Virus record (IMG/VR): IMGVR_UViG_3300017989_000302
Span: 1-32,255 of that record
DNA from: a virus
Length of the DNA: 32,255 nt
Reading direction: 5' to 3' (one strand)
Under the pieces are notes generated by a model. That model saw only the letters and a program-made list of their open reading frames with translations, was not told the DNA's origin and did not search any database. Numbering within the stretch: the stretch's first letter is position 1; each line of letters starts with the position of its first letter. Made by a program: the position numbers and the translations under genes. Shown piece by piece: positions 24,333-32,255 of this stretch.

Positions 24333-26104
24333 TGGCAATCGAATCATTTTATGTATTTGGGATAGCAACAGACTCTGGTAGTAGTCCTATCACGACAACA
24401 TTAGTTAGAATATATGACGTAACTGCAGACTCTCATTACAATACAGCAACTGGCGCAAGTGGCAACTATTATACTGACATTGCAGATATTTCTGGCATTG
24501 AAGATGGCGACACTATTACAATATCAATTATTTCTGGAAACGAAGTTGCGTCTGATTCATTTACATTAAACATTCAACAACCATCAAAAAGAATCGATTT
24601 ACAAACATCACAATTCATATTAGAAGAAGACGTATTATCAGACGAAGAACATGACACAGATGTCGAAAAGGATATTTCATTATTATCAGAGTTATTATTA
24701 GAACATAACATTAACTTCGCGACAGATACAACAATATTAGACGAACTATTAACAGAACATAAATTATTCACTGATTTATCACGAACATTATTAGACGAAA
24801 TTCTAACAGAAAATCCAGCATATAATACATTAGCAAGAACATACTTATTGGAAATGCATATATTAAACATTATCAATAATAAAACTGATAGAACATTATT
24901 AGATGAAATCGTAACAGAGAATCCGCATTCATATTCATTACAAAAATCAATTGTCGAAGAAATATTATCAGACATTTCGTTAGATACTATCGCATCATTG
25001 TATAGGACACTCGAAGAGAATGTTGAATTAGAAGATACATTCATATTCAAATTTATAATGGAGATTGTCGAACAACTATTAATTGAGCATCTATCAATTT
25101 ATGGCACAGATAAATCATTAATTGACGAGATTGAAATTGAAGATACATTTACGTCAGACTCAACAAGACAACTAATTGAACAGATAATATTAGAACATTC
25201 TCATGATATTATCGCTACCTTATATAAAACCATTAGCGAAGATATTAAGTTATCAGAGCACCGCGTATCGGCGCTTAGTCGCAGTGTTATCGAGCAATTG
25301 TTATTAGAACATATTATCGATACTGCATACTATTCGCTAAATACAGAATCAATATTAATTGAAGATACTTTCGATTTAGATGCATTCATAATACAAGTTG
25401 AAGAACTATTATTACAAGACGACGTTGTTCAATCATTAGCAAGAACTATTACACAAACAATTTTAACGCAAGATATTAATCCTTTCGAACTATCAATTGA
25501 GAAAGTTGAAGATATTATTTTATATGATACAAGAACAACACATAAGATACATTCATTAACTGAACAATTATTAATACAGGAAACATTAGTTCGTGCAACA
25601 TATCAAATAATACGTGACTACATCATATCATCTGAAAATATTATCTCAGGAATTGAGACTTCATTATCTGATTCTTTAGTCGTTAATGGAGAAGACATAT
25701 ATAAAACTATCACTGAGTTCATTGAGTCAATCAAAATAAGTGATATGCAATGGACTTCATATACTGAGTTACTAATCGAAAGTATATTACTGGAAGACGT
25801 TAGAGAACACATCGGAACATTCTATCGTGAGTTTATCGAATCATTAGAACTTGAAGATTCGTTCAGTAATCGATTTCGAAACAAGTATTTAACATTAGTT
25901 GAAAGTTTAATATTGTCTGAAGTATCGTATGGCATCATATTGTCTATGGCAAATGCTATTCGATTACATGGTGATTTAAACAAAAGTACAACATTGTATG
26001 GATATGTAAATGAAACACATACTTTAACATCAGATTTAAATAAGACGTTACTAATGTTAGGAAGCATAAACAAAACAATACGATTAAGGAGAGACAAAAA
26101 ATGA
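24332..26104 (+). CDS. Repeat-fibre protein with beta-sandwich head, following adhesin 2
   Basis: 590 residues; ATG overlaps the adhesin 2 stop (TAATG). Residues 1-90 are a carboxypeptidase-regulatory-like beta-sandwich, similar to the protein after adhesin 1. Residues about 95-545 are roughly 20-residue degenerate repeats with the theme L-x-R-T-L-x-E-x-I-x-x-E-D (RTLLDEILTEN, RTLLDEIVTEN, YRTLEENVELED, YKTISEDIKLSE, FYREFIESLELED). The last 50 residues change to LNKTxxLxGxxN units (HGDLNKSTTLYGYVNETHTL). Almost no Cys or Trp. It looks like a fibrous stalk. A GC-rich element at 25259-25275 interrupts the AT-rich repeats. It overlaps the next gene by ATGA. Confidence 0.6.
   Translation: MAIESFYVFGIATDSGSSPITTTLVRIYDVTADSHYNTATGASGNYYTDIADISGIEDGDTITISIISGNEVASDSFTLNIQQPSKRIDLQTSQFILEEDVLSDEEHDTDVEKDISLLSELLLEHNINFATDTTILDELLTEHKLFTDLSRTLLDEILTENPAYNTLARTYLLEMHILNIINNKTDRTLLDEIVTENPHSYSLQKSIVEEILSDISLDTIASLYRTLEENVELEDTFIFKFIMEIVEQLLIEHLSIYGTDKSLIDEIEIEDTFTSDSTRQLIEQIILEHSHDIIATLYKTISEDIKLSEHRVSALSRSVIEQLLLEHIIDTAYYSLNTESILIEDTFDLDAFIIQVEELLLQDDVVQSLARTITQTILTQDINPFELSIEKVEDIILYDTRTTHKIHSLTEQLLIQETLVRATYQIIRDYIISSENIISGIETSLSDSLVVNGEDIYKTITEFIESIKISDMQWTSYTELLIESILLEDVREHIGTFYREFIESLELEDSFSNRFRNKYLTLVESLILSEVSYGIILSMANAIRLHGDLNKSTTLYGYVNETHTLTSDLNKTLLMLGSINKTIRLRRDKK
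24620..25960 (+). repeat. Degenerate ~60-base coding repeats (~20-residue units)
   Basis: More than 20 diverged units encode L-x-R-x-L-x-E-x-I-x-x-E-D type segments. Bases are strongly AT-biased with frequent ATTATTAGA/GAACAT words. Units are too diverged to be recent expansions. The same unit type is seen at 31990-32255 and at about 14030-14135. Confidence 0.6.
25259..25277 (+). repeat. GC-rich element, copy 3, inside a coding region
   Basis: CACCGCGTATCGGCGCTTA. It shares a 12-mer exactly with 14680-14691 and a 15-mer with one mismatch with 1749-1763. Here it is translated as HRVSALS within the repeat-fibre gene, with codons unlike the neighbours. Confidence 0.45.
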
Positions 26105-26307
26105 TTATAAATGATGGCAATAAAACACGGAACGTCGAAAGCGTTGAACGAAAAACATATTCGAATGAAGATATTGTAAACAATATTCAGAATTTCGAAG
26201 AACGTGATTATGCTGAAATGATAGTCATTGGTAACAATGGCAACAAATGGAAACATTGGATTCCAATTGAACAGTTTAACAAAGAAAATCCTGAGCATGC
26301 ATTATAG
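26101..26307 (+). CDS. Small hypothetical protein
   Basis: 68 residues, start overlapping the previous stop (ATGA) and preceded by AGGAGAG. Polar, with ESVERKTYSNEDIVNNIQNFEERDYAEMIVIGNNGNKWKHWIPIEQF. No known domain and no membrane segment. Its last codons contain the GGTGAGA binding site of the next gene. Its place between fibre genes suggests a fibre assembly or adaptor role, which is only inference. Confidence 0.5.
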   Translation: MIINDGNKTRNVESVERKTYSNEDIVNNIQNFEERDYAEMIVIGNNGNKWKHWIPIEQFNKENPEHAL

Positions 26308-26316
26308 GTGAGATAA

Positions 26317-27885
26317 ATGAGTGTTGACTTACCAACAGTATTTGACAACTTGACAACATCAACAAATTATAAGACAGTGTCTGGTGGTATGTCATTCAAT
26401 ATGGCTGTAAATCGAGGACTATTAGCAACTGAATCTGCATGTAATGGAACTTGCACTGCAGATACTAATGGGCAGTTACAGATGTATACTAATGGTGGTT
26501 CAACAAGAGACTTTTCTGGTTGCGTTTTTGTTTTGGGACTACGATTTTATAATCCTCTAAACTTTGGCATAGATACAGAAGCAAACAGTGCAGTAACACT
26601 AACATTATACGATAGTGACGACGATTATAAAGCATGGACGCTTGGTGGTAAGGATACAGATTTAGGACGTCATTTGTCTTATCATTGTATAGTTATCGAC
26701 CCACTTGCGACTGCTGATTGGTCTAGTGGTACTCTTGGCGTTAGTAGTATGGAATACTATGGAATTGGTTTAGATACATTAGGAACGAATAACAGGATAT
26801 ATATCAATCGTGCAGTATTAGTTAGTAAGTCACAAAATGATTCAGAAATACCTAAGATTTATAGTACTGGCAGTGATTGGGAAGAATACTATGACAATGT
26901 AGCTGGAACTTCATATAGCACAGTATTACATACATATATTGATAGATTGAGTGATGTATTCTTATTGAATACACCAATGCAAATTGGAAAGTCTTCAACA
27001 AAGACGACATTTAATGATAATGGCGTTACAGTTGTTTCGCCTTCATCTGACAGTGAAGACCCTGTCGCAAAAACGACAAACACGTCTTTCCCACTATACA
27101 TTACTGTTGGAAGAAGTGATTCTACATTTACATTATCAGGAACGTATGAATGGGGTACTCGTTCAACGTTTGATTTTGACGACTACATAGCTGGAGCAAC
27201 TATTACTTTAGATGATACAATCTTTCGTGGAATGGGAGATATTGAATTAGGTAAAAATGTCACTGGCACTGCAACATTTGAAGATACTGGAATTGTCGAC
27301 AAAGACAAAGATGCTAGCATTAATGGAAGTGTATTTCGTGACCCATATAGTAACACATTATTAGAAATAACAGGTGGAACATGTGAATGTACTGATTTGT
27401 CATTCTATGGTTATACTAGCAACTATGCTGTTATCTTAGCATCAGCTGGTACATACACATTTTCAAATTGTACTTTCGACGCTTCTGGAACACATGAGTT
27501 CTATGCAGATTTAGCAGGTAACGTCACAATAAATTGTTACAATTGTAATGCATGTGGACTTGGCGTATGCGACGTAATTTCTGGTACAAATTCTGGTGTT
27601 GGTTCATTAACAGTAAATCACTACGTTGATGTCACAGTTAATAATATTATTAGTGGTTCTGCATTAAGATTAGAATATCAAACAAGTGGCGCAGAAATCT
27701 ATTCAAATTCAGATGTCGGCACATCAGTCACGTTCGAATATTCATATGTTGGAAATACAGACGTTTATATAAAGACTAGAAAAGCTGGAAACTTACCATA
27801 TAAGGGAGAGGGAACTATTACTGATTTAGGAATGACACATACTGTTAATATGGAAGACGATAGCAACTACGACGTGGAGACATAA
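26317..27885 (+). CDS. Beta-structured tail fibre protein, paralog 1
   Basis: 522 residues. N-terminus MSVDLPTVFDNLT. Middle: YIDRLSDVFLLNTPMQIG, FNDNGVTVVSPSS, STFTLSGTYEWGT, TIFRGMGDIELGKNVTGTATF, then short Asn/Cys/Gly turns (GTYTFSNCTFDASG) that suggest a parallel beta-helix. The C-terminal domain ends VYIKTRKAGNLPYKGEG...MTHTVNMEDDSNYD. The next gene aligns along nearly its whole length. Likely a host-recognition fibre or virion surface protein. GGTGAGA precedes the ATG. No enzyme motif was seen. Confidence 0.6.
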   Translation: MSVDLPTVFDNLTTSTNYKTVSGGMSFNMAVNRGLLATESACNGTCTADTNGQLQMYTNGGSTRDFSGCVFVLGLRFYNPLNFGIDTEANSAVTLTLYDSDDDYKAWTLGGKDTDLGRHLSYHCIVIDPLATADWSSGTLGVSSMEYYGIGLDTLGTNNRIYINRAVLVSKSQNDSEIPKIYSTGSDWEEYYDNVAGTSYSTVLHTYIDRLSDVFLLNTPMQIGKSSTKTTFNDNGVTVVSPSSDSEDPVAKTTNTSFPLYITVGRSDSTFTLSGTYEWGTRSTFDFDDYIAGATITLDDTIFRGMGDIELGKNVTGTATFEDTGIVDKDKDASINGSVFRDPYSNTLLEITGGTCECTDLSFYGYTSNYAVILASAGTYTFSNCTFDASGTHEFYADLAGNVTINCYNCNACGLGVCDVISGTNSGVGSLTVNHYVDVTVNNIISGSALRLEYQTSGAEIYSNSDVGTSVTFEYSYVGNTDVYIKTRKAGNLPYKGEGTITDLGMTHTVNMEDDSNYDVET

Positions 27886-27886
27886 T

Positions 27887-29479
27887 ATGGCAGTTTCATT
27901 ACCAGCGATACATGATAACTTAAACGCAAATACGAATAAAACGTCGTATTGGGGTTCAAGAGACCCTCGTGCTATTGCAAGAAATAATTCGGGTATTGAC
28001 CTTGACGAACAAGGAATGTCATCTTCATTAGCTACTGGGTATGCTGGTGTTATTTGGCAATTTAATAGTGGCGTAACAATCGATGCAACAGCAGACGATA
28101 ACATATTTATTCTTGGCGTTTCGGCAGTATATAACACAGCTTGTGAAATTGAAACTATCGCTAATCATGGCATGACAATGCGTTTATACACTGGCGGATA
28201 TACAAATTTTGTCGAATGGGATATGAGTGGACAGGATGCAACTGGAACATTCATTATGCGTGATAGATACAAACCATTTATCGTTGACCCTGAGGCAACT
28301 GTAGATTCGACAGGTGGTTCTGGATTAACGTCAGCATCAATTGATTACTGGGCTATAGGCGGAACATATGACGGCGTTCTTGGTGGTACAAGAGGTACGA
28401 TGATTTATTCTCGTTTTGTTATAATGGGAACTACGAAAGATTCTACTGACATTCCTCGATTATATGATACATGCGACTTAAAAGATTTATATGCTGCTGT
28501 AGCAAGCAATGACGCGTATGATAGGAATCATGTTTATGTCGACAGACTTGGAGATTCGTATTTCTATGCTTGTCCATTTGTTATTGGTTATGGTAGTATT
28601 GGAGCAACTGCAACTTACTTTGATGATGAAGGTATAACTGTAATTTCTCCAACAAGTAACGCATCACAAGACCCTAGATTTAGGTTGTCTGATAATGCAA
28701 TGAGAGTTTACATAGATGCTAAAGACACTAACGACACATTTGAGTTTAGTGGCAAATATTTCTGGGGTACAAGCGCAGATTGGGATTTCGGAACATCTGC
28801 AGACGTTACACTAGTTAATGCATGGTTTGAGGGAATGGGAGATTTCACAATGGGTTGTGGAGTTTCTGGTTACGCAACTTGGAAGAATTGCGATAACGTC
28901 ATCATTTGTGCTAGTGCAGAAATTGACGATAGTACATTTGATGGTTGCGATAAAGTTACACTAAGTGGAGATGGCGCAGAACTAGAAAATTGCATAATTA
29001 AAAATGCAGATACTTATGGATTAGTTATCGAAACAGCTGGCACATACACTTTGACAAATTGTACGTTTACAGATAATCCTTCAGACATTAGATTTGAAAA
29101 TGCGTCAGGAACAGCAACTGTGCATATTATTGGTGGAACATTTTCTCCTTCAATAAGTAATGGCGGTTCTGGTTATGAAATACGTCATCCTGTATCAGTA
29201 GAAATCGACGGATTTGATTCAGGTGCAAGCGTAAGAGTAGAATTACAATCTGACACTTCTCAAACTATTATAAATGAAGAAGACGTTTCTGGGACATCAA
29301 TTTCGAATGATGATTATGATTATGAAGCTGATACTCCAGTTTATATTAAAGTAAGGCAGAGCTCATCGACAGATGCTACACGATATCACAGTTATAAGCA
29401 AGAGGCAACTGTATTAGTAGACGGACTATTCGTTACTGTTAGTATGGTTGAAGATTCAGTTGTAGATTGGAGCGGTTAA
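27887..29479 (+). CDS. Beta-structured tail fibre protein, paralog 2
   Basis: 530 residues, starting 2 bases after its paralog. It matches it in order: MAVSLPAIHDNL, YVDRLGDSYFYACPFVIG, FDDEGITVISPTS, DTFEFSGKYFWGT, AWFEGMGDFTMGCGVSGYATW, GTYTLTNCTFTDNPS, and the C-terminal VYIKVRQSSS...VDGLFVTVSMVEDSVVDW. The first 200 residues diverge most, with GVIWQFNSGVTID and FIVDPEATVDSTGGSG. A tandem duplication followed by divergence is likely; differing parts may set receptor choice. Confidence 0.6.
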   Translation: MAVSLPAIHDNLNANTNKTSYWGSRDPRAIARNNSGIDLDEQGMSSSLATGYAGVIWQFNSGVTIDATADDNIFILGVSAVYNTACEIETIANHGMTMRLYTGGYTNFVEWDMSGQDATGTFIMRDRYKPFIVDPEATVDSTGGSGLTSASIDYWAIGGTYDGVLGGTRGTMIYSRFVIMGTTKDSTDIPRLYDTCDLKDLYAAVASNDAYDRNHVYVDRLGDSYFYACPFVIGYGSIGATATYFDDEGITVISPTSNASQDPRFRLSDNAMRVYIDAKDTNDTFEFSGKYFWGTSADWDFGTSADVTLVNAWFEGMGDFTMGCGVSGYATWKNCDNVIICASAEIDDSTFDGCDKVTLSGDGAELENCIIKNADTYGLVIETAGTYTLTNCTFTDNPSDIRFENASGTATVHIIGGTFSPSISNGGSGYEIRHPVSVEIDGFDSGASVRVELQSDTSQTIINEEDVSGTSISNDDYDYEADTPVYIKVRQSSSTDATRYHSYKQEATVLVDGLFVTVSMVEDSVVDWSG

Positions 29480-29526
29480 TTGTTCAAATGTTGTAAGAAA
29501 ATCTCAAAACAAATAGGAGGAAAAAA

Positions 29527-31239
29527 ATGGCAATAGGCGACGATATAGGAATTAATACGACACATAAAATTATAAGCCACGATTCTGGAAGCACTGTCTA
29601 TACTGTTAATGATTTGTATACTGAATTAATGGATACATTCGACGATTTAGCATATATGGACGATGACGTGCCAATGAGTGCACAGACTCCGTATAAATAT
29701 ACAATGATTAATGGGTGGTACATCGAAGAAGAACTTACTCAGTATCTTAATGAAGGAGCTATTATTACCAATGGTTATAATGGCGAAGTCAGAACATTAT
29801 ACTGTTCGTCAACTGGTTACGTAAATTGCGTAGCAGGTGATGTTACAAAAACAGTTACTGGCGGAACTACATCTGATACTGGAGTATTGCTTGATTACGA
29901 CAACGACGCATATAAGTGGTGGGTCAGAATGTCAGACACTGCTGATTTATTCGACCACTCAACTGAGACATATACTATCGGTTCTGGAACAGGAAGTGCT
30001 GTCGCAAGTCAGATTTCTGCAACAGGAGAACATTGGTTTTCTAATTTGTATACGATTGGTACTCTCGAAAACTCACCAACATTATATATCTACCAAAATG
30101 GCAGTAAGATTGATGGATGGTGGTCATCTGGACAAATTGATGTCTTGATTAAGACTGTCGAATCTGGAGTTACAAATGACAGCAAAGCAGTTACTGTATT
30201 TGCAAGACAATGGCAAGACCAATATGATTCTTATGGAATTACACTTTCTGACAACGGTCACGAAGCAGTTCCTTTAGTATCTATCACTGATGCAAATAAC
30301 GAATCTGTTACTACTGATATATACAATATTGTTGATACTGACATGAATGGTGGTACCTCAACAGGTATTAACATTACATTTAGTTTCGCGACAGCGTATT
30401 CAGCAGATATTAACGAAGATGGTTCAAACGAAGAATATTATTGTAAAATTGACTGTAACTCTGTAGCAATCGAATCTGTGTATGAAGCACTTAAATGGAT
30501 TACAAGAGAAGGTAGTACATCTACATTAAAGTATAGCAGCGATTCTGACACAATCAATGGTGAAGCATATCGATATCTTTCAAGCGACTTCAACGAAGTT
30601 AAAGCTTGTCCCTTTGGTAGCTTTGCTGGTGGTAAACTTTTCGCAGCAAAAGGTGTATATTTAGTTAACTTACATCCAGACGACATTCAGAATTATCAAT
30701 TGATTGCTTTAGATGACGAAATCGTTATTCCACCAAACAAGCAGAATTTAACAATTACTAACATCTCTTCAAATGACACAGTTGCAGTGTTCTTAGACGA
30801 TGGCTCAAATGAAGTAGATAAAGATACATATTCTGCAGACACAAATACACTCAGTGCAGGCACGTTAACACTTCAAGATACTATTCCTGCAGATACACCA
30901 TCAAGTGGCTTCGTTATCGCAGTTCAATCTGATGGAGCAGAACAAGTATACGAATATTCAGCATGGGCATCAAGTGCGTTCACTCTCACAAACGGCACAC
31001 TCAGTACAGCGTATAATTCAAACTATGACTTAGCATATGTACCATACATTTATACAGACGATGTATCTGGTAGTTCAACATATGTTCAGTTAGAATATAC
31101 AACTGATAGAGCAGTGGTTGTTAGAGTTAGACGGTCAAGCACATCTACAAAGATTCTACCATTTGAAACATTCGGTACTTTTGGTTCAACAGGTTTAACT
31201 GTAGCAGCAATTAGAACTGAAGACTCTGTTATAAGTTAG
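29527..31239 (+). CDS. Tail fibre / receptor-binding-type virion protein
   Basis: 570 residues after a strong AGGAGG. N-terminal HDSGSTVYTVNDLYTELMDTFDDLAYMDDDVPMSAQTPYKYTMINGWYI is a pattern I associate with phage tail or fibre proteins. The body is beta-rich with a Gly/Ser/Thr bias. The last 70 residues (YVQLEYTTDRAVVVRVRRSSTSTKILPFET...GLTVAAIRTEDSVIS) match the ends of the two fibre paralogs before it, so all three share one C-terminal domain. Role in attachment is inferred. Confidence 0.55.
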   Translation: MAIGDDIGINTTHKIISHDSGSTVYTVNDLYTELMDTFDDLAYMDDDVPMSAQTPYKYTMINGWYIEEELTQYLNEGAIITNGYNGEVRTLYCSSTGYVNCVAGDVTKTVTGGTTSDTGVLLDYDNDAYKWWVRMSDTADLFDHSTETYTIGSGTGSAVASQISATGEHWFSNLYTIGTLENSPTLYIYQNGSKIDGWWSSGQIDVLIKTVESGVTNDSKAVTVFARQWQDQYDSYGITLSDNGHEAVPLVSITDANNESVTTDIYNIVDTDMNGGTSTGINITFSFATAYSADINEDGSNEEYYCKIDCNSVAIESVYEALKWITREGSTSTLKYSSDSDTINGEAYRYLSSDFNEVKACPFGSFAGGKLFAAKGVYLVNLHPDDIQNYQLIALDDEIVIPPNKQNLTITNISSNDTVAVFLDDGSNEVDKDTYSADTNTLSAGTLTLQDTIPADTPSSGFVIAVQSDGAEQVYEYSAWASSAFTLTNGTLSTAYNSNYDLAYVPYIYTDDVSGSSTYVQLEYTTDRAVVVRVRRSSTSTKILPFETFGTFGSTGLTVAAIRTEDSVIS

Positions 31240-31249
31240 GGGGCTTAAT

Positions 31250-31885
31250 ATGGTTAGTCTTTCATTTGATGACGTCAACAAAATCATAACAATTGCTAAG
31301 CCGACAGTCTCTGTCAAAGTGCAAGAACTTTATGACGGCATTAGAGAGTGGGAAGACGACCTTGAAAACATGGATATCCCTAAAGTTTGTGACGCTTACG
31401 GTAAACAGGCATTAACTGATACATTATACGTAGGCGTTACTCTCATTCTTTACGATTGGAAAATTAAATTCGAAGACAGAACTGTTGGAGAAGGTTGGAC
31501 AACTTGCGAAGTTGTAGAAGGAAATCTTAGAACTTATGATTCCGGCACTACATCATATGTAAGTCCAATTGAACCAGCATCGTATGTTACAGCAACATTA
31601 TCATCAAGTGCATCAGCAACAATTAAAGAGTTAGATACACTACCAGCAGACGTAGCAGAATCTGTTTGGAATGCAACCGCATCAGATTACACAGTTTCTG
31701 GAAGTTTCGGAGAATTATTAAATTTCATCTACAATATCGAAGGTGGAATGTGGAAACGAGATGGAACTACATTAACGTTTTATAAAGACGATAATTCAAC
31801 TACTGTTGCAACATTTAACTTAAAGACAGTTACAGGTTCAGCAGCAGGTGAAACAGATGATGTATATGAGAGACAACGAGCTTAG
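31250..31885 (+). CDS. Virion structural protein, fibre-adaptor type
   Basis: 211 residues with GGGGGC before the ATG. VQELYDGIREWEDDLENMDIPKVCDAYGKQAL and VGVTLILYDWKIKFEDRT form an N-terminal domain resembling that of the preceding protein (TVNDLYTELMDTFDD). The C-terminus SFGELLNFIYNIEGGMWKRDGTTLTFYKDDNSTTVATFNLK is a recurrent ending of phage fibre-associated proteins. Probably a fibre hub or adaptor; no enzyme motif. Confidence 0.55.
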   Translation: MVSLSFDDVNKIITIAKPTVSVKVQELYDGIREWEDDLENMDIPKVCDAYGKQALTDTLYVGVTLILYDWKIKFEDRTVGEGWTTCEVVEGNLRTYDSGTTSYVSPIEPASYVTATLSSSASATIKELDTLPADVAESVWNATASDYTVSGSFGELLNFIYNIEGGMWKRDGTTLTFYKDDNSTTVATFNLKTVTGSAAGETDDVYERQRA

Positions 31886-31893
31886 GTGATTCC

Positions 31894-32255
31894 ATGATAA
31901 CAAGGGGTCTTGGACAGCATAGCAAGCAAATGCTTATAACTAGAGGTCTTGGACTCACTGTTGGTGGAGTTGGAGAACAACTTCATTGCACTGAGCAAAT
32001 TGTCTTAGATGACGAATATAAGTTCACTCTTTATAGAACGATATTAAATGAGTTAACAATTGTAGATGATAAGACGTATTCATTAAGTAGACGCATTCTC
32101 AATAATGTCTCAATAGTTGAAGTAGATTACTTTTCAATAATGACATCAATAATTGAGAATGTATTAATTGATACTGATAAACTATTCAATATTGATTATA
32201 ATATCATTGACTTAATAATTAATACTGATGACAGAACATTTGAATTATTATTCGA
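31894..32255 (+). CDS. Repeat-fibre protein, 5' part (runs off the window)
   Basis: The frame is open from the ATG at 31894 (after AGGTGAT) to the window end; 120 residues are visible. It starts with two copies of MLITRGLG-type sequence (MITRGLGQHSKQ, MLITRGLGLTVGG), then enters repeats of the kind in the 24332 gene: LYRTILNELTIVDDKTYSLSRRILNNVSIVEVD. The repeated start and the repeats suggest another fibrous virion protein. Length and C-terminus unknown. Confidence 0.6.
   Translation, partial: MITRGLGQHSKQMLITRGLGLTVGGVGEQLHCTEQIVLDDEYKFTLYRTILNELTIVDDKTYSLSRRILNNVSIVEVDYFSIMTSIIENVLIDTDKLFNIDYNIIDLIINTDDRTFELLF

Noticed and set aside
24620-25960. CRISPR-like or recent tandem DNA repeat array
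   Set aside because: Units are diverged, coding and without conserved repeats or unique spacers; the periodicity is at the protein level.
24574-26298. Antisense frames of 158 codons in the repeat-fibre region
   Set aside because: Asn/Ser-rich translation of the complement of AT-rich repeats, without start signals or domains.
14713-31885. Diversity-generating retroelement acting on the fibre genes
   Set aside because: No reverse transcriptase, no template/variable repeat pair and no adenine-biased variable end were seen in the window.

Overview
The window is a late structural region of a tailed double-stranded DNA virus (Caudoviricetes) or provirus. Every gene is on the + strand, packed end to end with TAATG or ATGA stop/start overlaps. 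GC content is low, with short GC-rich spots at a few gene junctions. Terminase and portal are not in the window and should lie just upstream of base 1. I see no tail-sheath or baseplate-wedge genes, so a long non-contractile (siphovirus-like) tail is the simplest reading.

The host is probably an archaeon, but this is inference. Ribosome-binding sites are mostly of the GGTGA type, there are TATA-like boxes about 25 bases before some starts or inferred transcript starts, T-rich tracts end transcription units, and two giant genes encode surface proteins of archaeal style (FG-GAP propeller, Ig-like modules, many N-glycosylation sequons). Against this, one hairpin plus T5 terminator and several AGGAGG sites would also suit a bacterium.

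Layout. 1-303: tail end of a Mu gpF-like minor head protein. 304-1172: a possible moron gene with its own promoter and terminator. 1204-6199: head module, comprising a protease-fold protein, a structural protein, an S78-type protease fused to a scaffold with nested internal starts, three tandem decoration-protein paralogs and the HK97-fold major capsid protein. 6210-9319: connectors, gp10-like protein, tail terminator, tail tube and two overlapping tail-assembly-chaperone frames joined by a well-formed -1 frameshift signal. 9321-12392: tape measure (1023 aa). 12389-14631: a baseplate/tail-hub protein split in two by about 405 residues of extra beta-rich domains. 14713-32255: a long host-interaction region with a LamG protein, two giant membrane-anchored adhesin-like proteins (1219 and 1182 aa), each followed by a small beta-sandwich-headed protein, a tail-fibre-like protein, two paralogous beta-structured fibre proteins, two further tail-fibre-type proteins and two proteins built of roughly 20-residue repeats, the last running off the end.

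The most unusual content is the pair of adhesin cassettes at 15656-19943 and 20784-26104. Both large proteins share an N-terminal double transmembrane anchor and a C-terminal pair of a domain I cannot name, but carry different middles: a beta-helix with Ig-like domains in one, and a seven-motif FG-GAP propeller, an FN3-like domain and apparently permuted MAM sequences in the other. Membrane-anchored adhesins inside a tail-fibre region suggest either display on the infected cell or an unusual virion attachment.
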